The position numbers were made by a program, and so were the translations under genes. From positions 1-38,715 of the forward strand of contig JAUIDD010000021.1 of assembly GCA_030429175.1 (NCBI GenBank): a DNA stretch of 38,715 nucleotides. The letters run 5' to 3'. The DNA is from Gammaproteobacteria bacterium. Its GTDB lineage: Bacteria; Pseudomonadota; Gammaproteobacteria; Coxiellales; Coxiellaceae. Shown one piece after another: positions 15,595 to 23,642 of this stretch. The number at the start of each line of letters is the position of its first letter. The stretch's first letter is position 1. A model generated the notes under the pieces. It saw only the letters and a program-made list of their open reading frames with translations. It searched no databases and had not been told where the DNA came from.

Positions 15595-16422
15595 ATGAGG
15601 TCAAAACTACCCATAGGCGTTTTTGATTCTGGTATGGGCGGCCTGACCGTTCTGCGTGAATTGGTTACTTTATTTCCCAATGAGAGTTTTATTTATTTGG
15701 GCGATACAGCTCGATTGCCTTATGGGACAAAAAGTGAAAATACAGTTAGAGAGTATTCTCTAGCAATGACTAAAATTTTATATGAAAGTGGTGTGAAAAT
15801 GTTGGTGATAGCTTGCAATACAGCAACTGCATCTGCACTTCCATTTCTTCAGGATAAATTCCCAATGCTGCCGATTGTAGGTGTTATTAGTTCAGGTGCA
15901 TATGCTGCAAATTTAGCTACCAAAAACAAGAAAATACTTTTACTGGCTACGGAGACAACGATCCATTCAAAAGCATATCATGAGGTTTTATTATCGTTAA
16001 GTCCAGACATCCAAATTCAAGCACAGTCATGTGGTTTGCTGGTCGCATTGGCTGAGGAAGGTTGTGTTAATGATTCTATTTCAAATGCAGTTATCAAAAA
16101 ATATCTATCCCCACACTTAGAGAGTCACTTCGATACAGTTATTCTAGGTTGTACTCATTTTCCTATTTTTTCTCGAGAGATAAAGCAATTTATAGGTCGT
16201 GATGTAACTATTATTAACTCTGCATATGAGACAGCAAAAGTGGTGGAGACACAGCTAAAAGCTTTATCTCTAGAATCTCAATCAGAGCAGTATCGGTCAA
16301 TCCAGTTTTGTGTGACAGATTCACCGGAACGCTTTTTGCGAGTTAGCCGAGTATTTTTGGATTTTGAGATAAAAATGTCAGAAATAAATCTGATTAACCA
16401 TAAAAAAACGCCAGTAATATGA
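15595..16422 (+). CDS. murI: Glutamate racemase
   Basis: The protein has 275 residues. It interconverts L- and D-glutamate in the cytoplasm, supplying D-Glu for peptidoglycan (added by MurD). Both halves of the pseudo-symmetric active site are present: IGVFDSGMGGLTVL (7-20, catalytic Asp region), VIACNTATA (about 71-79, first catalytic cysteine), and ILGCTHFP (about 182-189, second cysteine followed by histidine). LGDTARLPYGTKS is also conserved. The AAAGGA ribosome-binding site is 8 bases before the ATG. The final 25 residues (MSEINLINHKKTPVI) extend a little past the usual end. The presence of murI indicates that the cell still makes peptidoglycan. Confidence 0.94.
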   Translation: MRSKLPIGVFDSGMGGLTVLRELVTLFPNESFIYLGDTARLPYGTKSENTVREYSLAMTKILYESGVKMLVIACNTATASALPFLQDKFPMLPIVGVISSGAYAANLATKNKKILLLATETTIHSKAYHEVLLSLSPDIQIQAQSCGLLVALAEEGCVNDSISNAVIKKYLSPHLESHFDTVILGCTHFPIFSREIKQFIGRDVTIINSAYETAKVVETQLKALSLESQSEQYRSIQFCVTDSPERFLRVSRVFLDFEIKMSEINLINHKKTPVI

Positions 16423-16457
16423 AGGTGCTGTTGTGCTTTATAACAAAGTGATAAAAA

Positions 16458-18014
16458 ATGATATTTGAAACAAAAAGGTTATATACAAGACAATGGGATA
16501 AAGCTGATCTTAAGTCAGCTATTAAGCTGTGGAGTGATCCTCGGGTTATGCAGTTTATAGATGTTCGTGAACGGTTGACAGATGAGGATATTGAAAAAAA
16601 ACTAATGGATCAGATTCAACTAGATAAAGAATTTAAAGTGCAATACTGGGCGCTCGTGTTGAAAGAAAAAAATCAAATAATAGGCTGCTGTGGGTTGCGT
16701 CCTTACGTTGCGGGAAAGCATATTTACGAATTAGGGTTCCATCTTATTCCAGAATTCTGGGGTAATGGATATGCGACAGAGGCGGCATTAGGCACAATAG
16801 ATTATGCTTTTAAAAAACTTCATGTGCAAAAACTGTTTGCTGGGCATCATCCTGAGAATATAGCTTCAAAATATCTGCTGAAAAAACTTGGATTTCAGTA
16901 TGTAAAAAATGAATTATATCAACCAACCGGTTTAATGCATCTTTCATATATCCTAGAGAACCCACAATTTTCTTCAGAAAAAATAAGACAAGTAAAATTG
17001 CTTCCTTATGACAAGAATTGGGTTACACAATTTGAAGAGGAGCGTCGTGCAGTAGAGAAAATTTTAGGTGCGAATTGTATTCAGATACATCATATCGGTA
17101 GTACGTCTATCCCAGAGATAGATGCAAAGCCTATTATTGATATTTTGCCTGTTGTATCGAATTTATCTCAGGTCGATCAACATAATAGAGCGTTTGAGCA
17201 TTTAGGTTATGAGTGTATGGGTGAGTATGGGATTCCGGGAAGACGGTTTTATTGGAAAAGTAAGGAGAAGCGATCCCATCATATACATTTATTTGAAGCG
17301 GGTAATTCTGAAATAGAGCGTCATTTAGCTTTTCGCGATTATTTGCATCAAAATTCAGAAGTTGCTCGAGCTTACTCACAAATTAAGCGTGATTTAGCAG
17401 TTGAATTTGCGACTGATATCGTTTCCTATGTTGAAGGAAAAAGTTCCTTTGTCAGGTATATTGATTATATGACTGGGCATGCGCAAAGTGATCAATTATC
17501 TGCAACAGATGAAATTGTTTTACAGTCCTATGATCTCAGTTGGCAAAAGCTAGCGAATGCTGAAATGTCATCAATTAAGCATATTATTAATTTGCCTTTT
17601 TCTAAGATTGAGCACTTGGGAAGTACTGCCATAGAAGGCATGATTGCAAGCCCTATTATTGATATCTTCATCTCAGTAAGTTCTATTGAAGAGGCTGGTG
17701 CTTGGATTAAGCCGCTTGAAAACTTAGGCTATGTATTTTGGTCTGACAATCCAGATAAATCTCATTTACGTTTTTTCAAAGGAATGCCACCATTTGGAAC
17801 AAGAAGAACGCATCATGTGCATATTATGGAGGCAGGTAGAGACTTTGAGAATTACGTCAAATTTCATGATATATTAAATAAATCACCTGCCGATAGACAA
17901 GCGTATATCAAACTGAAGCAGGATTTAGCAAAAAAGTATACTAATGATAGAGAGCGATACACAGAAGATAAAGCTAAATTTATTCGACGAATTTTGAATC
18001 AGATTAGTTATTGA
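16458..18014 (+). CDS. GNAT acetyltransferase fused to two GrpB (UPF0157) domains
   Basis: The protein has 518 residues in three domains. Residues 1-168 are a RimJ/RimL-type GNAT domain (FETKRLYTRQW; motif A ELGFHLIPEFWGNGYATEA at 91-109; HPENIASKYLLKKLGF at 131-146). Residues 178-340 are a GrpB domain: LLPYDKNW, HIGSTSIPEIDAKPIIDIL (212-230), HHIHLF (274-279). Residues 352-516 are a second GrpB domain: HLGSTAIEGMIASPIIDIF (386-404), HHVHIM (452-457). GrpB proteins have a nucleotidyltransferase-like fold with unproven chemistry. The second copy has serine at 398 where the first has lysine 224, so the pair may be specialised. The GNAT part should acetylate an amine using acetyl-CoA. The YciI gene starts 10 bases after this stop. 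Confidence 0.85.
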   Translation: MIFETKRLYTRQWDKADLKSAIKLWSDPRVMQFIDVRERLTDEDIEKKLMDQIQLDKEFKVQYWALVLKEKNQIIGCCGLRPYVAGKHIYELGFHLIPEFWGNGYATEAALGTIDYAFKKLHVQKLFAGHHPENIASKYLLKKLGFQYVKNELYQPTGLMHLSYILENPQFSSEKIRQVKLLPYDKNWVTQFEEERRAVEKILGANCIQIHHIGSTSIPEIDAKPIIDILPVVSNLSQVDQHNRAFEHLGYECMGEYGIPGRRFYWKSKEKRSHHIHLFEAGNSEIERHLAFRDYLHQNSEVARAYSQIKRDLAVEFATDIVSYVEGKSSFVRYIDYMTGHAQSDQLSATDEIVLQSYDLSWQKLANAEMSSIKHIINLPFSKIEHLGSTAIEGMIASPIIDIFISVSSIEEAGAWIKPLENLGYVFWSDNPDKSHLRFFKGMPPFGTRRTHHVHIMEAGRDFENYVKFHDILNKSPADRQAYIKLKQDLAKKYTNDRERYTEDKAKFIRRILNQISY

Positions 18015-18024
18015 GGTGAATAGC

Positions 18025-18309
18025 ATGGTAATTATTGAGCTTACTTACATAAAACCGCTTTCAGACGTGGAGCAGTTTCTTGAAACACATATCCAGTTTT
18101 TAGATAAATATTATGGTCAAGGTATCTTTATTGCTTCTGGCAGGAAGGTACCACGAGATGGCGGTGTAATTTTAGCACTCACAGATAAAGCGAGCGCTGC
18201 CGAAATTATTAAAGAGGATCCATTTCATCAAGAAGGAATAGCTGAATATAATCTAATTGAGTTTGTGCCTAGTAAGCATGATCCAAGGCTGCGCGATATT
18301 TTAAGTTAA
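18025..18309 (+). CDS. YciI-family protein
   Basis: From ATG 18025 (GAGGTGA at 18013-18019, overlapping the previous stop) the protein has 94 residues; a GTG three codons upstream is less likely. It shows the YciI/YCII ferredoxin-like fold: VIIELTYIKPLSDVEQFLETH, then HIQFLDKYYGQGIFIASGRK, GGVILAL, and EDPFHQEGIAEYNLIEF, with the His-Asp pair (H, D in EDPFH) typical of this family. YciI proteins are small, dimeric, cytoplasmic and mostly of unknown role; some act in dechlorination-like chemistry. Tight linkage to the GNAT-GrpB-GrpB gene suggests translational coupling and a joint role. Confidence 0.82.
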   Translation: MVIIELTYIKPLSDVEQFLETHIQFLDKYYGQGIFIASGRKVPRDGGVILALTDKASAAEIIKEDPFHQEGIAEYNLIEFVPSKHDPRLRDILS

Positions 18310-18325
18310 GTGAAGAAAGGTAAAT

Positions 18326-18690
18326 ATGGATATTGTTACAGTCGAAGAAAATACTAATAGTCTACTTGATCTATTACAGGAATCTATGAGACTGGTTATT
18401 GGCTAGATAAGGATTATCAGGGTAAAGGGTTAGTAACTGAGTTTGTTAATGGATTAACACGCTATGCCTTAATTGGTCTTAGAGCTCAAAAAGTACAAAT
18501 ATGTACATAACCTGAAAATGAAAAAAGTGTTGCTGTAGCAAAACGTTGTGGCTTCCACCTTGATAGAAGACTAAAGAGTCACCGTATTGATTGTGAAACA
18601 AAACAATCAGCAGATTCATTTTTGTTTGTTTGTGATTCTGTGTTGAATCTGTCTCCACTTGAAGTGAATTGGTTATTAAAAGGGAGATAG
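18326..18690 (+). pseudogene. GNAT acetyltransferase pseudogene (RimJ/RimL type)
   Basis: A GAAAGG site precedes ATG 18326, giving MDIVTVEENTNSLLDLLQES. The frame then breaks. The next frame gives GYWLDKDYQGKGLVTEFVNG (acetyl-CoA binding motif A), LRAQKVQICT, a stop at 18508-18510, and PENEKSVAVAKRCGF, with DSFLFVCDS near the end. Order and motifs match RimJ/RimL-type GNAT enzymes, but about 70 residues between the start and motif A are missing, the frame shifts and one codon is a stop. It is therefore inactive. It is not a copy of the intact GNAT domain upstream. It was once in line with the YciI gene. Confidence 0.7.
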
Positions 18691-18714
18691 AGCTGATATT
18701 GAGCATTTTGAATT

Positions 18715-18948
18715 GATGGGTGGCTCATTACCAAGGCGCGCAAAAATATAAAAAAGAAAATGTATTCTGCGTTTGAAAAATTCTTCCTAAACAAACGCGG
18801 TATCATTGAAACGATTATTGATCAACTGAAAAATTTATATCGCATTGAACATTCTCGTCATCGTAGCCCGGTAAACTTCCTAGTAAATACACTTGCAGCT
18901 TTAGTCGCTTATGCTTGGAGGCCGAATAAACCATCCTTTAGTTCTTAG
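18715..18948 (+). pseudogene. IS982-family transposase, C-terminal remnant
   Basis: The open frame through 18760 reads LITKARKNIKKK, then FEKFFLNKRGIIETIIDQLK, IEHSRHRSPVNFLVN and LAALVAYAWRPNKPS. The RxxIET..DQLK and IEHSRHRSP motifs define the C-terminal catalytic zone of IS982-type transposases (the third acidic residue is the E of IET). Only this last 75 residues or so remain of the usual 290; the upstream part was lost at the boundary with the GNAT pseudogene. No inverted repeat was recognised. Confidence 0.7.
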
Positions 18949-18952
18949 AAGC

Positions 18953-19441
18953 TTACTTAATTTTAGTAACATCTTTAAGCACATTGTTCATAAAGGATGT
19001 TGCTGTCTTAGGCTTACAAATACCGCTACCAAGACCTGTACCACCATAAACTTTATAATCCTTATTCTCAAAATCATAGAACCTCATCAAACATGCCTCG
19101 ATCCCAGCATTCTTATTATTACGCATTAGGAAGCAGCCAAAACAACAGCCCACAGGGGCGCCATAAAGATAAGCTATTCTATAATTTTGGCTTGTATTTG
19201 GCCCAATCCACCCAGCAACTGTGGTCGGTGGCGTAGTTTTCAAGCCATCCTTTATAAATAGGACATTTCCAGGGTTTTTTATCAATGTATTAGTCATACT
19301 AACACACTTACTATAATATTGAGCACTCACGTCATCCTTAGGAATATCAAAAGGAGCATACTTCCCATAACAGCTAACAGAACAGATAATAAAATTAAAA
19401 GCAGCTAACTGCAGCTTAACTAAGCTACGATTGTGTGTCAT
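18953..19441 (-). CDS. Small cysteine-rich exported protein, no recognised family
   Basis: The start is ATG 19441, because AAGGAATG lies just before it; the frame runs 8 codons further upstream. The protein has 162 residues. A signal-peptide-like start (MTHNRSLVKLQLAAFNFIIC, SVSCYG) suggests export. The mature part has six cysteines (46, 99, 100, 103, 117, 142), enough for three disulfides, including a CCFGC cluster. It also has tandem aromatic stretches (YRIAYLYGAPVG) and a glycine-rich end (VYGGTGLGSGIC). No catalytic motif or family is recognised. It is isolated among mobile-element debris, with its stop 4 bases from the IS982 remnant. Host-directed secretion or surface location is conceivable, but nothing proves it. 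Confidence 0.5.
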   Translation of the reverse strand: MTHNRSLVKLQLAAFNFIICSVSCYGKYAPFDIPKDDVSAQYYSKCVSMTNTLIKNPGNVLFIKDGLKTTPPTTVAGWIGPNTSQNYRIAYLYGAPVGCCFGCFLMRNNKNAGIEACLMRFYDFENKDYKVYGGTGLGSGICKPKTATSFMNNVLKDVTKIK

Positions 19442-19593
19442 TTTACATTCCTTATATTGTGACAAAGATAAATAGTATAATTTTAGGAAATAAATATTAC
19501 AACTCCATACACGACAAAAATTTCTTATAACTGCGTGACTCCAGCGTTTTGCTGAGGATGGTGGTCAAGACTAGAAGTGACTACGATTCCTAA

Positions 19594-20115
19594 GATCAAA
19601 CTAAAGCTTTTGCTCAAGCACTGAGTAAAGAGCTCTCTGGGGATCACAGCAACAGCAAGATTGATAAAGGCTGGGCGCAATTCTATCATCATACTGGTTT
19701 TACCGCAAAAGTTTACAGCAAAATAGATCGCATTATTTTCTGGAAACTGGCGCATTGGTTAGCCCACAAATATCGCTGCAGCATCTGATCACTTATGAAA
19801 AGATGGTGCAAACGACCTGCGACTGACAAAGCTAAAACATGGAATCTATTTGGCAAAACCAACAAAGGAAATTTATGCAGGATCTCATTATATCGTTTGG
19901 TGAGCAGTCCTAAATTATCTTTCCGTTGGCGACTGCCAGAAAGCAATCCTTATATTAGAGACGAAATCAGAAAGACAATCACATCTCACTACGCCGATGT
20001 TGCTATGGCAGTTAGCTACAACTAAGTGGAGAGCCGTATGCGCTGAAAGGTGCACGTACAGTTCGGAGAGGAGAGGCAAAAAAATAGTCAGGCTACGCTT
20101 TGTCTCTTACTCTAC
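19594..20115 (+). mobile_element. Group II intron, 5'-truncated, with reverse transcriptase remnant
   Basis: From 19594 one frame (one stop, TGA at 19786-19788) reads KGWAQFYHHTGFTAKVYSKI, KLAHWLAHKYR, then KRWCKRPATDKAKTWNLFGK and NPYIRDEIRK. This is the maturase (X) and C-terminal zone of LtrA-type group II intron proteins. The RT palm domain with its YADD motif is gone. A 34-nt domain V follows at 20031-20064, then a domain VI stem, and the intron 3' end CTAC at 20112-20115, which agrees with the usual AY ending. The intron joins IS3 transposase coding sequence at 20116. The 5' half is absent, as after incomplete reverse transcription or later deletion. Confidence 0.75.
20031..20064 (+). 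ncRNA. Group II intron domain V
   Basis: The segment begins gagccgtatg and ends cacgtacagttc, exactly 34 nt, with a GAAA tetraloop-like centre. This is the conserved catalytic hairpin of group II introns. One conserved stem pair is broken (C5 against A30, where G is expected), so the copy is probably inactive. Confidence 0.75.
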
Positions 20116-20777
20116 TCCGTCTTAAAAAAGGGTTTGTATATTTAGTTGCAATGATCGACTGGTTTAGTAAGTATGTTTTAGACTGGAGAATTAGCACGAG
20201 TTTAGAAGCTAATTTTTGTGTTGAGTCATTAAAAAATGCCTTAGCGAAAGCTAAGAGTATCTGTGAAATATTTAATACAAACTAAGGATCACAATTCACA
20301 TCAAATGACTTTATTAAAGTATTAAAAGAGCGTGAAATTAAAATTAGCATGGATGGTAGAGGTCGTGCGCTCGATAATATTTTTGTTGAACGGTTATGGC
20401 GAAGTGTGAAATATGAGTGTATTTATCTTAAAGAATTTGCTACAGTCTTCGCGGTACGAGAAGCGTTGAATGAATATTTTGAATATCATAATCATGAGCG
20501 ATTGCATCAATCGCTCGATTATAAAACACCCGCAGTGGTTTATCTGCAATAAAAAGGAGTCTATTCATGAGCTATGGACAAAGCAGGCACAAGCCCTGGA
20601 AAACATAAAATGTTTTCCAAAACTTGCATCCACTTTGCTCACAACTCATAAGTAGACGGGTAAAACTAAATGTAACGACAGGTTATATGATTTACTGTAA
20701 AGCGCTACGCGCTAAGAGAAAAAAACGGGAAATTCTATCTTAAAGAGGCTATTCTATTGTCCAGCCAATGGGGTCCA
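20116..20777 (+). mobile_element. IS3-family element, 3' part with truncated orfB
   Basis: The frame downstream of the intron reads RLKKGFVYLVAMIDWFSKYV, RISTSLEANF, FNTN, a stop at 20283-20285, GSQFTSNDF, GRGRALDNIFVERLWRSVKY, REALNEYFEYHNHERLHQ and ends KTPAVVYLQ at 20552. This is the rve integrase core of IS3 orfB (D of MIDWFS, second D of NxDQGSQF, E of FVERLWRS). The stop is a CAA-to-TAA change replacing Q just before GSQF. An IS3 right end (tgtccagccaatggggtcca) lies at 20758-20777. The 5' half, including orfA and the left inverted repeat, is missing. The remnant is not functional. Confidence 0.75.
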
Positions 20778-20782
20778 CTTAA

Positions 20783-20869
20783 GGTAATGCTTATATTGCC
20801 ATTGATATCGAATCGTAAATTGGGAGGGATGAATTTCGAAATTTACGGAATAAATGTTGTTTTATCCCA
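20783..20869 (+). repeat. Repeat copy 2 of the element at 44-130
   Basis: About 87 bases match 44-130 with roughly seven differences, in the same orientation. They lie 6 bases beyond the IS3 right end. Both copies contain NAYIAID in one frame followed by a stop, so they look like the same decayed transposon piece. They bracket most of the accessory half of the window. Confidence 0.6.
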
Positions 20870-20914
20870 TCAAGTCTAGTTAGTGGTGTCAGAGAAGATT
20901 GATTTTGATAGTAT

Positions 20915-21574
20915 ATGTGCATGATTGATGTGTATCCCATAGCGCTAGATGCACCAGAAATAGACGAGCAACAAGGTTGGTCGTGGTTGTCTATGGCTGA
21001 GCAGGCGCGTGCGAATCGGTTTATCCGTGAGCAAGATAAGCAATCTTATGTGATGAGTCATGCGATGCTGCGTCATACACTGGCGCAATACTTAGCGTGT
21101 GATCCGGGGGCGGTGGTAATTGAGATCGATAAATATGGTAAGCCATATTTGCCAGATTCTAAAAATCTTTATTTTAATTTAAGTCATTCGAAACAACGTG
21201 CGTTGGTTGCGGTGTCACAGAATCATGAAGTAGGAGTTGATGTTGAGTATAAATCTCAGAAGCCTGACTTGCTCGCGATAGCTGAGCGCTTTTTTACGTA
21301 CGAAGAGTACATATATATTAAGTATCATCAGGATCAAGTATTGGCCTTCTACCAAATATGGACAGCAAAAGAGGCCTACGTTAAGGCTCAAGGTCAAGGG
21401 CTTGCCTATGGTTTGAGTAAGTTTTGTGTCGTCGATAGTGATGACAAAATAAAAAGTTGGGTCGATAGCTGGCAGCTACATATGTTTACTTTGGGTGATG
21501 ATTATATGGCTGCTGTGGTTGGTATGGGCGAAATATTAATAAAGAAGGAGTTTAACTATGAATCAATTAAATGA
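20915..21574 (+). CDS. 4'-phosphopantetheinyl transferase (Sfp/AcpT type)
   Basis: The protein has 219 residues. It transfers the phosphopantetheine arm of coenzyme A to a serine of acyl- or peptidyl-carrier proteins. The family motifs are visible: YGKPYLP (74-80), FNLSHS (87-92), VGVDVE (106-111, Mg2+-binding acidic pair) and WTAKEAYVKAQG (149-160). The two-fold length of about 220 fits the Sfp type rather than the shorter AcpS. ATG 20915 has no strong ribosome-binding site; an alternative ATG lies two codons later. No synthase genes are nearby, so fatty-acid or polyketide substrates cannot be assigned. The stop overlaps the phhB-like start by 17 bases, indicating coupling. Confidence 0.88.
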   Translation: MCMIDVYPIALDAPEIDEQQGWSWLSMAEQARANRFIREQDKQSYVMSHAMLRHTLAQYLACDPGAVVIEIDKYGKPYLPDSKNLYFNLSHSKQRALVAVSQNHEVGVDVEYKSQKPDLLAIAERFFTYEEYIYIKYHQDQVLAFYQIWTAKEAYVKAQGQGLAYGLSKFCVVDSDDKIKSWVDSWQLHMFTLGDDYMAAVVGMGEILIKKEFNYESIK

Positions 21575-21881
21575 AAAAAAATGTAAGCCTTGTGAAGGTG
21601 GCGTTGCGCCACTAACGCAAGAAAAAATAAATGAATTATTGACTCAGCTAGACCATTGGCAGTACGATGCCAAAGAGATTACAAAGACATTTACCTTTAA
21701 GAATTTTTTTCGAGTGATGAGCTTTGTGAATGCTGTTGCGCATATTTCAAATCAGGAAAATCATCATCCTACTTTAGAAGTGAGCTACAATCAGTGTGTA
21801 GTTCGCTATACGACTCATGCGATTAATGGTTTGTCTGACAATGATTTTATTTGTGCCAAGAAGGTGGATTGCCTAATTTAG
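21558..21881 (+). CDS. phhB: Pterin-4a-carbinolamine dehydratase
   Basis: The protein has 107 residues. It dehydrates 4a-hydroxytetrahydrobiopterin and so recycles the cofactor used by phenylalanine hydroxylase. The core motif ENHHPTLEVSYNQ (68-79) contains the catalytic histidine pair and HP, followed by VVRYTTHAINGLSDNDF, as in PhhB/PCD proteins. An AAGGAG ribosome-binding site lies inside the end of the upstream transferase gene. Overlap by 17 bases implies translational coupling. No phenylalanine hydroxylase gene is in the window, so it may act alone or have another role. The family call is secure. Confidence 0.88.
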   Translation: MNQLNEKKCKPCEGGVAPLTQEKINELLTQLDHWQYDAKEITKTFTFKNFFRVMSFVNAVAHISNQENHHPTLEVSYNQCVVRYTTHAINGLSDNDFICAKKVDCLI

Positions 21882-21952
21882 TTTATTTTTTGTGCTTTAT
21901 CAGTCTGTGTTGTATATCTAAAGATTCATTTTACATATAAAACCGCTTTGTG

Positions 21953-21982
21953 TTGACATTATCCTTTAACTTGAGGAAAATA
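21953..21982 (+). promoter_or_regulatory. Promoter of the tRNA-tuf operon
   Basis: A perfect -35 TTGACA (21953-21958) is followed after 17-18 bases by a weak -10 (gaaaat/aaaata at 21976-21982) and a G+C-rich start region (ggcggc). That discriminator type is typical of stable-RNA promoters under stringent control. The first tRNA begins 16 bases on. Confidence 0.55.
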
Positions 21983-21997
21983 GGCGGCTTATTTTGG

Positions 21998-22079
21998 GGA
22001 GGGGTTCCCGAGCGGTCAAAGGGACCAGACTGTAAATCTGGCGGCTCAGCCTTCGCAGGTTCGAATCCTGCCCCCTCCA
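21998..22079 (+). tRNA. tRNA-Tyr (anticodon GTA)
   Basis: The acceptor stem ggagggg pairs with cccctcc (22072-22078), followed by discriminator A. The anticodon GTA is at 22032-22034. A long variable arm (ctggcggctcagccttcgcagg region) fits a class II tyrosine tRNA of bacteria. CCA is not fully encoded. First of three tRNAs before tuf. Confidence 0.92.
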
Positions 22080-22139
22080 AATTTTAGAGGTCGGTTTTTG
22101 GTTGATAAGTTGTCATCATCAACTGACTTTTGAGTGGGT

Positions 22140-22213
22140 GCGGGTGTAGTTCAACGGTAGAACTTCAGCCTTCCAAGCTGATAGTGTGGGTTCGATTCCC
22201 ATCACCCGCTCCA
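22140..22213 (+). tRNA. tRNA-Gly (anticodon TCC)
   Basis: The acceptor stem gcgggtg pairs with cacccgc, followed by T and an encoded CCA. The anticodon TCC lies at 22172-22174 in the loop cttccaa. The T-arm gggttcgattccc is canonical. Confidence 0.93.
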
Positions 22214-22222
22214 AGATTTGAA

Positions 22223-22297
22223 GCCCACGTAGCTCAGGGGTAGAGCACTTCCTTGGTAAGGAAGAGGCCACCGGTTCAATTCCGGTCGTGGGCTCCA
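22223..22297 (+). tRNA. tRNA-Thr (anticodon GGT)
   Basis: The acceptor stem gcccacg pairs with cgtgggc, then T and encoded CCA. The anticodon GGT is at 22255-22257. It ends 45 bases before tuf, as in the E. coli tyrU-glyT-thrT-tufB arrangement. Confidence 0.93.
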
Positions 22298-22342
22298 AGG
22301 GTATAGAATTTGTTATTAGTTTTTCATTAGGAGGTCTCTTAA

Positions 22343-23533
22343 ATGTCAAAAGAAAAATTTGTTCGCGATAAAGAACACTTAAACGTAGGAACGATTGGTC
22401 ACGTAGATCACGGTAAGACGACATTAACTGCAGCGTTAACGAAGTGTGTTGCGGAAAAATTTGGTGGAGAAGTGAGAGCCTTTGCAGATATTGATAATGC
22501 ACCAGAAGAACGTGCACGAGGTATTACGATAGCGACATCTCATGTGGAATACACATCAAGCAAGCGCCACTATGCGCACGTGGACTGTCCAGGACACGCG
22601 GATTATGTGAAGAACATGATTACGGGTGCGGCTCAAATGGATGGTGCTATATTGGTAGTAAGTGCAGCGGACGGTCCGATGCCACAAACACGTGAGCATA
22701 TTGTATTAGCGAAGCAAGTAGGCGTGCCGCATATTGTTGTATTCTTAAATAAAGCAGATATGGTAGATGATGCGGAATTATTAGAACTTGTTGAGATGGA
22801 AGTAAGAGATCTACTTAACATGTATGACTTCCCGGGCGATGATACGCCGATCGTAACGGGTAGTGCGTTAAAAGCACTAGAAGGAGATACGAGTGATATT
22901 GGTGTGCCAGCGGTGATTAAGTTGGTAGAGACAATGGATGAGTATTTCCCGGCACCGAAGCGTGATGTAGATAAGCCATTTTTGATGCCGATTGAAGACG
23001 TATTCTCGATTTCAGGTCGCGGTACAGTAGTAACAGGCCGTATTGAGCGTGGTATAGTAAAAGTTGGTGAAGAGATAGAGATTGTTGGAATTAAAGCCAC
23101 GGTCAAGACGACTTGTACTGGTGTAGAAATGTTCCGTAAGCTGCTAGACGAAGGTCAAGCGGGTGATAACGTAGGCGTATTATTACGCGGAACGAAGCGT
23201 GAAGAAGTAGAGCGTGGTCAAGTATTGGCGAAGCCTGGTTCGATTACGCCACATACTAAGTTTGAAGCGGAAATTTATGTATTGTCTAAAGAAGAAGGTG
23301 GGCGTCATACACCATTCTTTAAAGGCTACCGTCCACAGTTTTATTTTCGTACGACAGATGTGACGGGTGCTGTTACTTTGCCAGAAGGTGTTGAGATGGT
23401 AATGCCAGGCGACAACGTTAAGGTAGTTGTTGATTTAATCTGTCCGATTGCGATGGATGATGGCTTGCGCTTTGCGGTACGCGAAGGTGGACGTACAGTA
23501 GGTGCCGGTGTTGTGGCGAAGATATTAGACTAA
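22343..23533 (+). CDS. tuf: Elongation factor Tu (copy 1)
   Basis: The protein has 396 residues, normal length. It delivers aminoacyl-tRNA to the ribosomal A site as a GTPase. G-domain motifs: GHVDHGKT (19-26, P-loop), DCPGHADYV (about 81-89) and NKADMV (about 136-141). Domain 2 and 3 features such as [12 protein letters not shown] and GGRHTPFF are intact. A GGAGG ribosome-binding site lies 10 bases before ATG. It sits between tRNA-Thr and tRNA-Trp, the usual tufB position. Its first 110 bases are identical to the start of the second copy at 38606, consistent with gene conversion. Confidence 0.98.
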   Translation: MSKEKFVRDKEHLNVGTIGHVDHGKTTLTAALTKCVAEKFGGEVRAFADIDNAPEERARGITIATSHVEYTSSKRHYAHVDCPGHADYVKNMITGAAQMDGAILVVSAADGPMPQTREHIVLAKQVGVPHIVVFLNKADMVDDAELLELVEMEVRDLLNMYDFPGDDTPIVTGSALKALEGDTSDIGVPAVIKLVETMDEYFPAPKRDVDKPFLMPIEDVFSISGRGTVVTGRIERGIVKVGEEIEIVGIKATVKTTCTGVEMFRKLLDEGQAGDNVGVLLRGTKREEVERGQVLAKPGSITPHTKFEAEIYVLSKEEGGRHTPFFKGYRPQFYFRTTDVTGAVTLPEGVEMVMPGDNVKVVVDLICPIAMDDGLRFAVREGGRTVGAGVVAKILD

Positions 23534-23546
23534 TAGTCTGGTTTTT

Positions 23547-23622
23547 AGGTCAGTAGCTCAATTGGCAGAGCGGCGGTCTCCAAAACCGCAGGTTGGGGGT
23601 TCGATTCCCTCCTGACCTGCCA
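23547..23622 (+). tRNA. tRNA-Trp (anticodon CCA)
   Basis: The acceptor stem aggtcag pairs with ctgacct, with discriminator G and encoded CCA. The anticodon CCA is at 23580-23582. It lies between tuf and secE and is probably processed from the same transcript. Confidence 0.93.
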
Positions 23623-23642
23623 CTATGGCTGATGAGGTTTGT

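Noticed and set aside
22119-22517. Minus-strand frame over the tRNA genes and tuf
   Set aside because: It is a reverse-strand translation of tRNA and tuf sequence; some database entries with similar artefacts exist, but it is not a gene.
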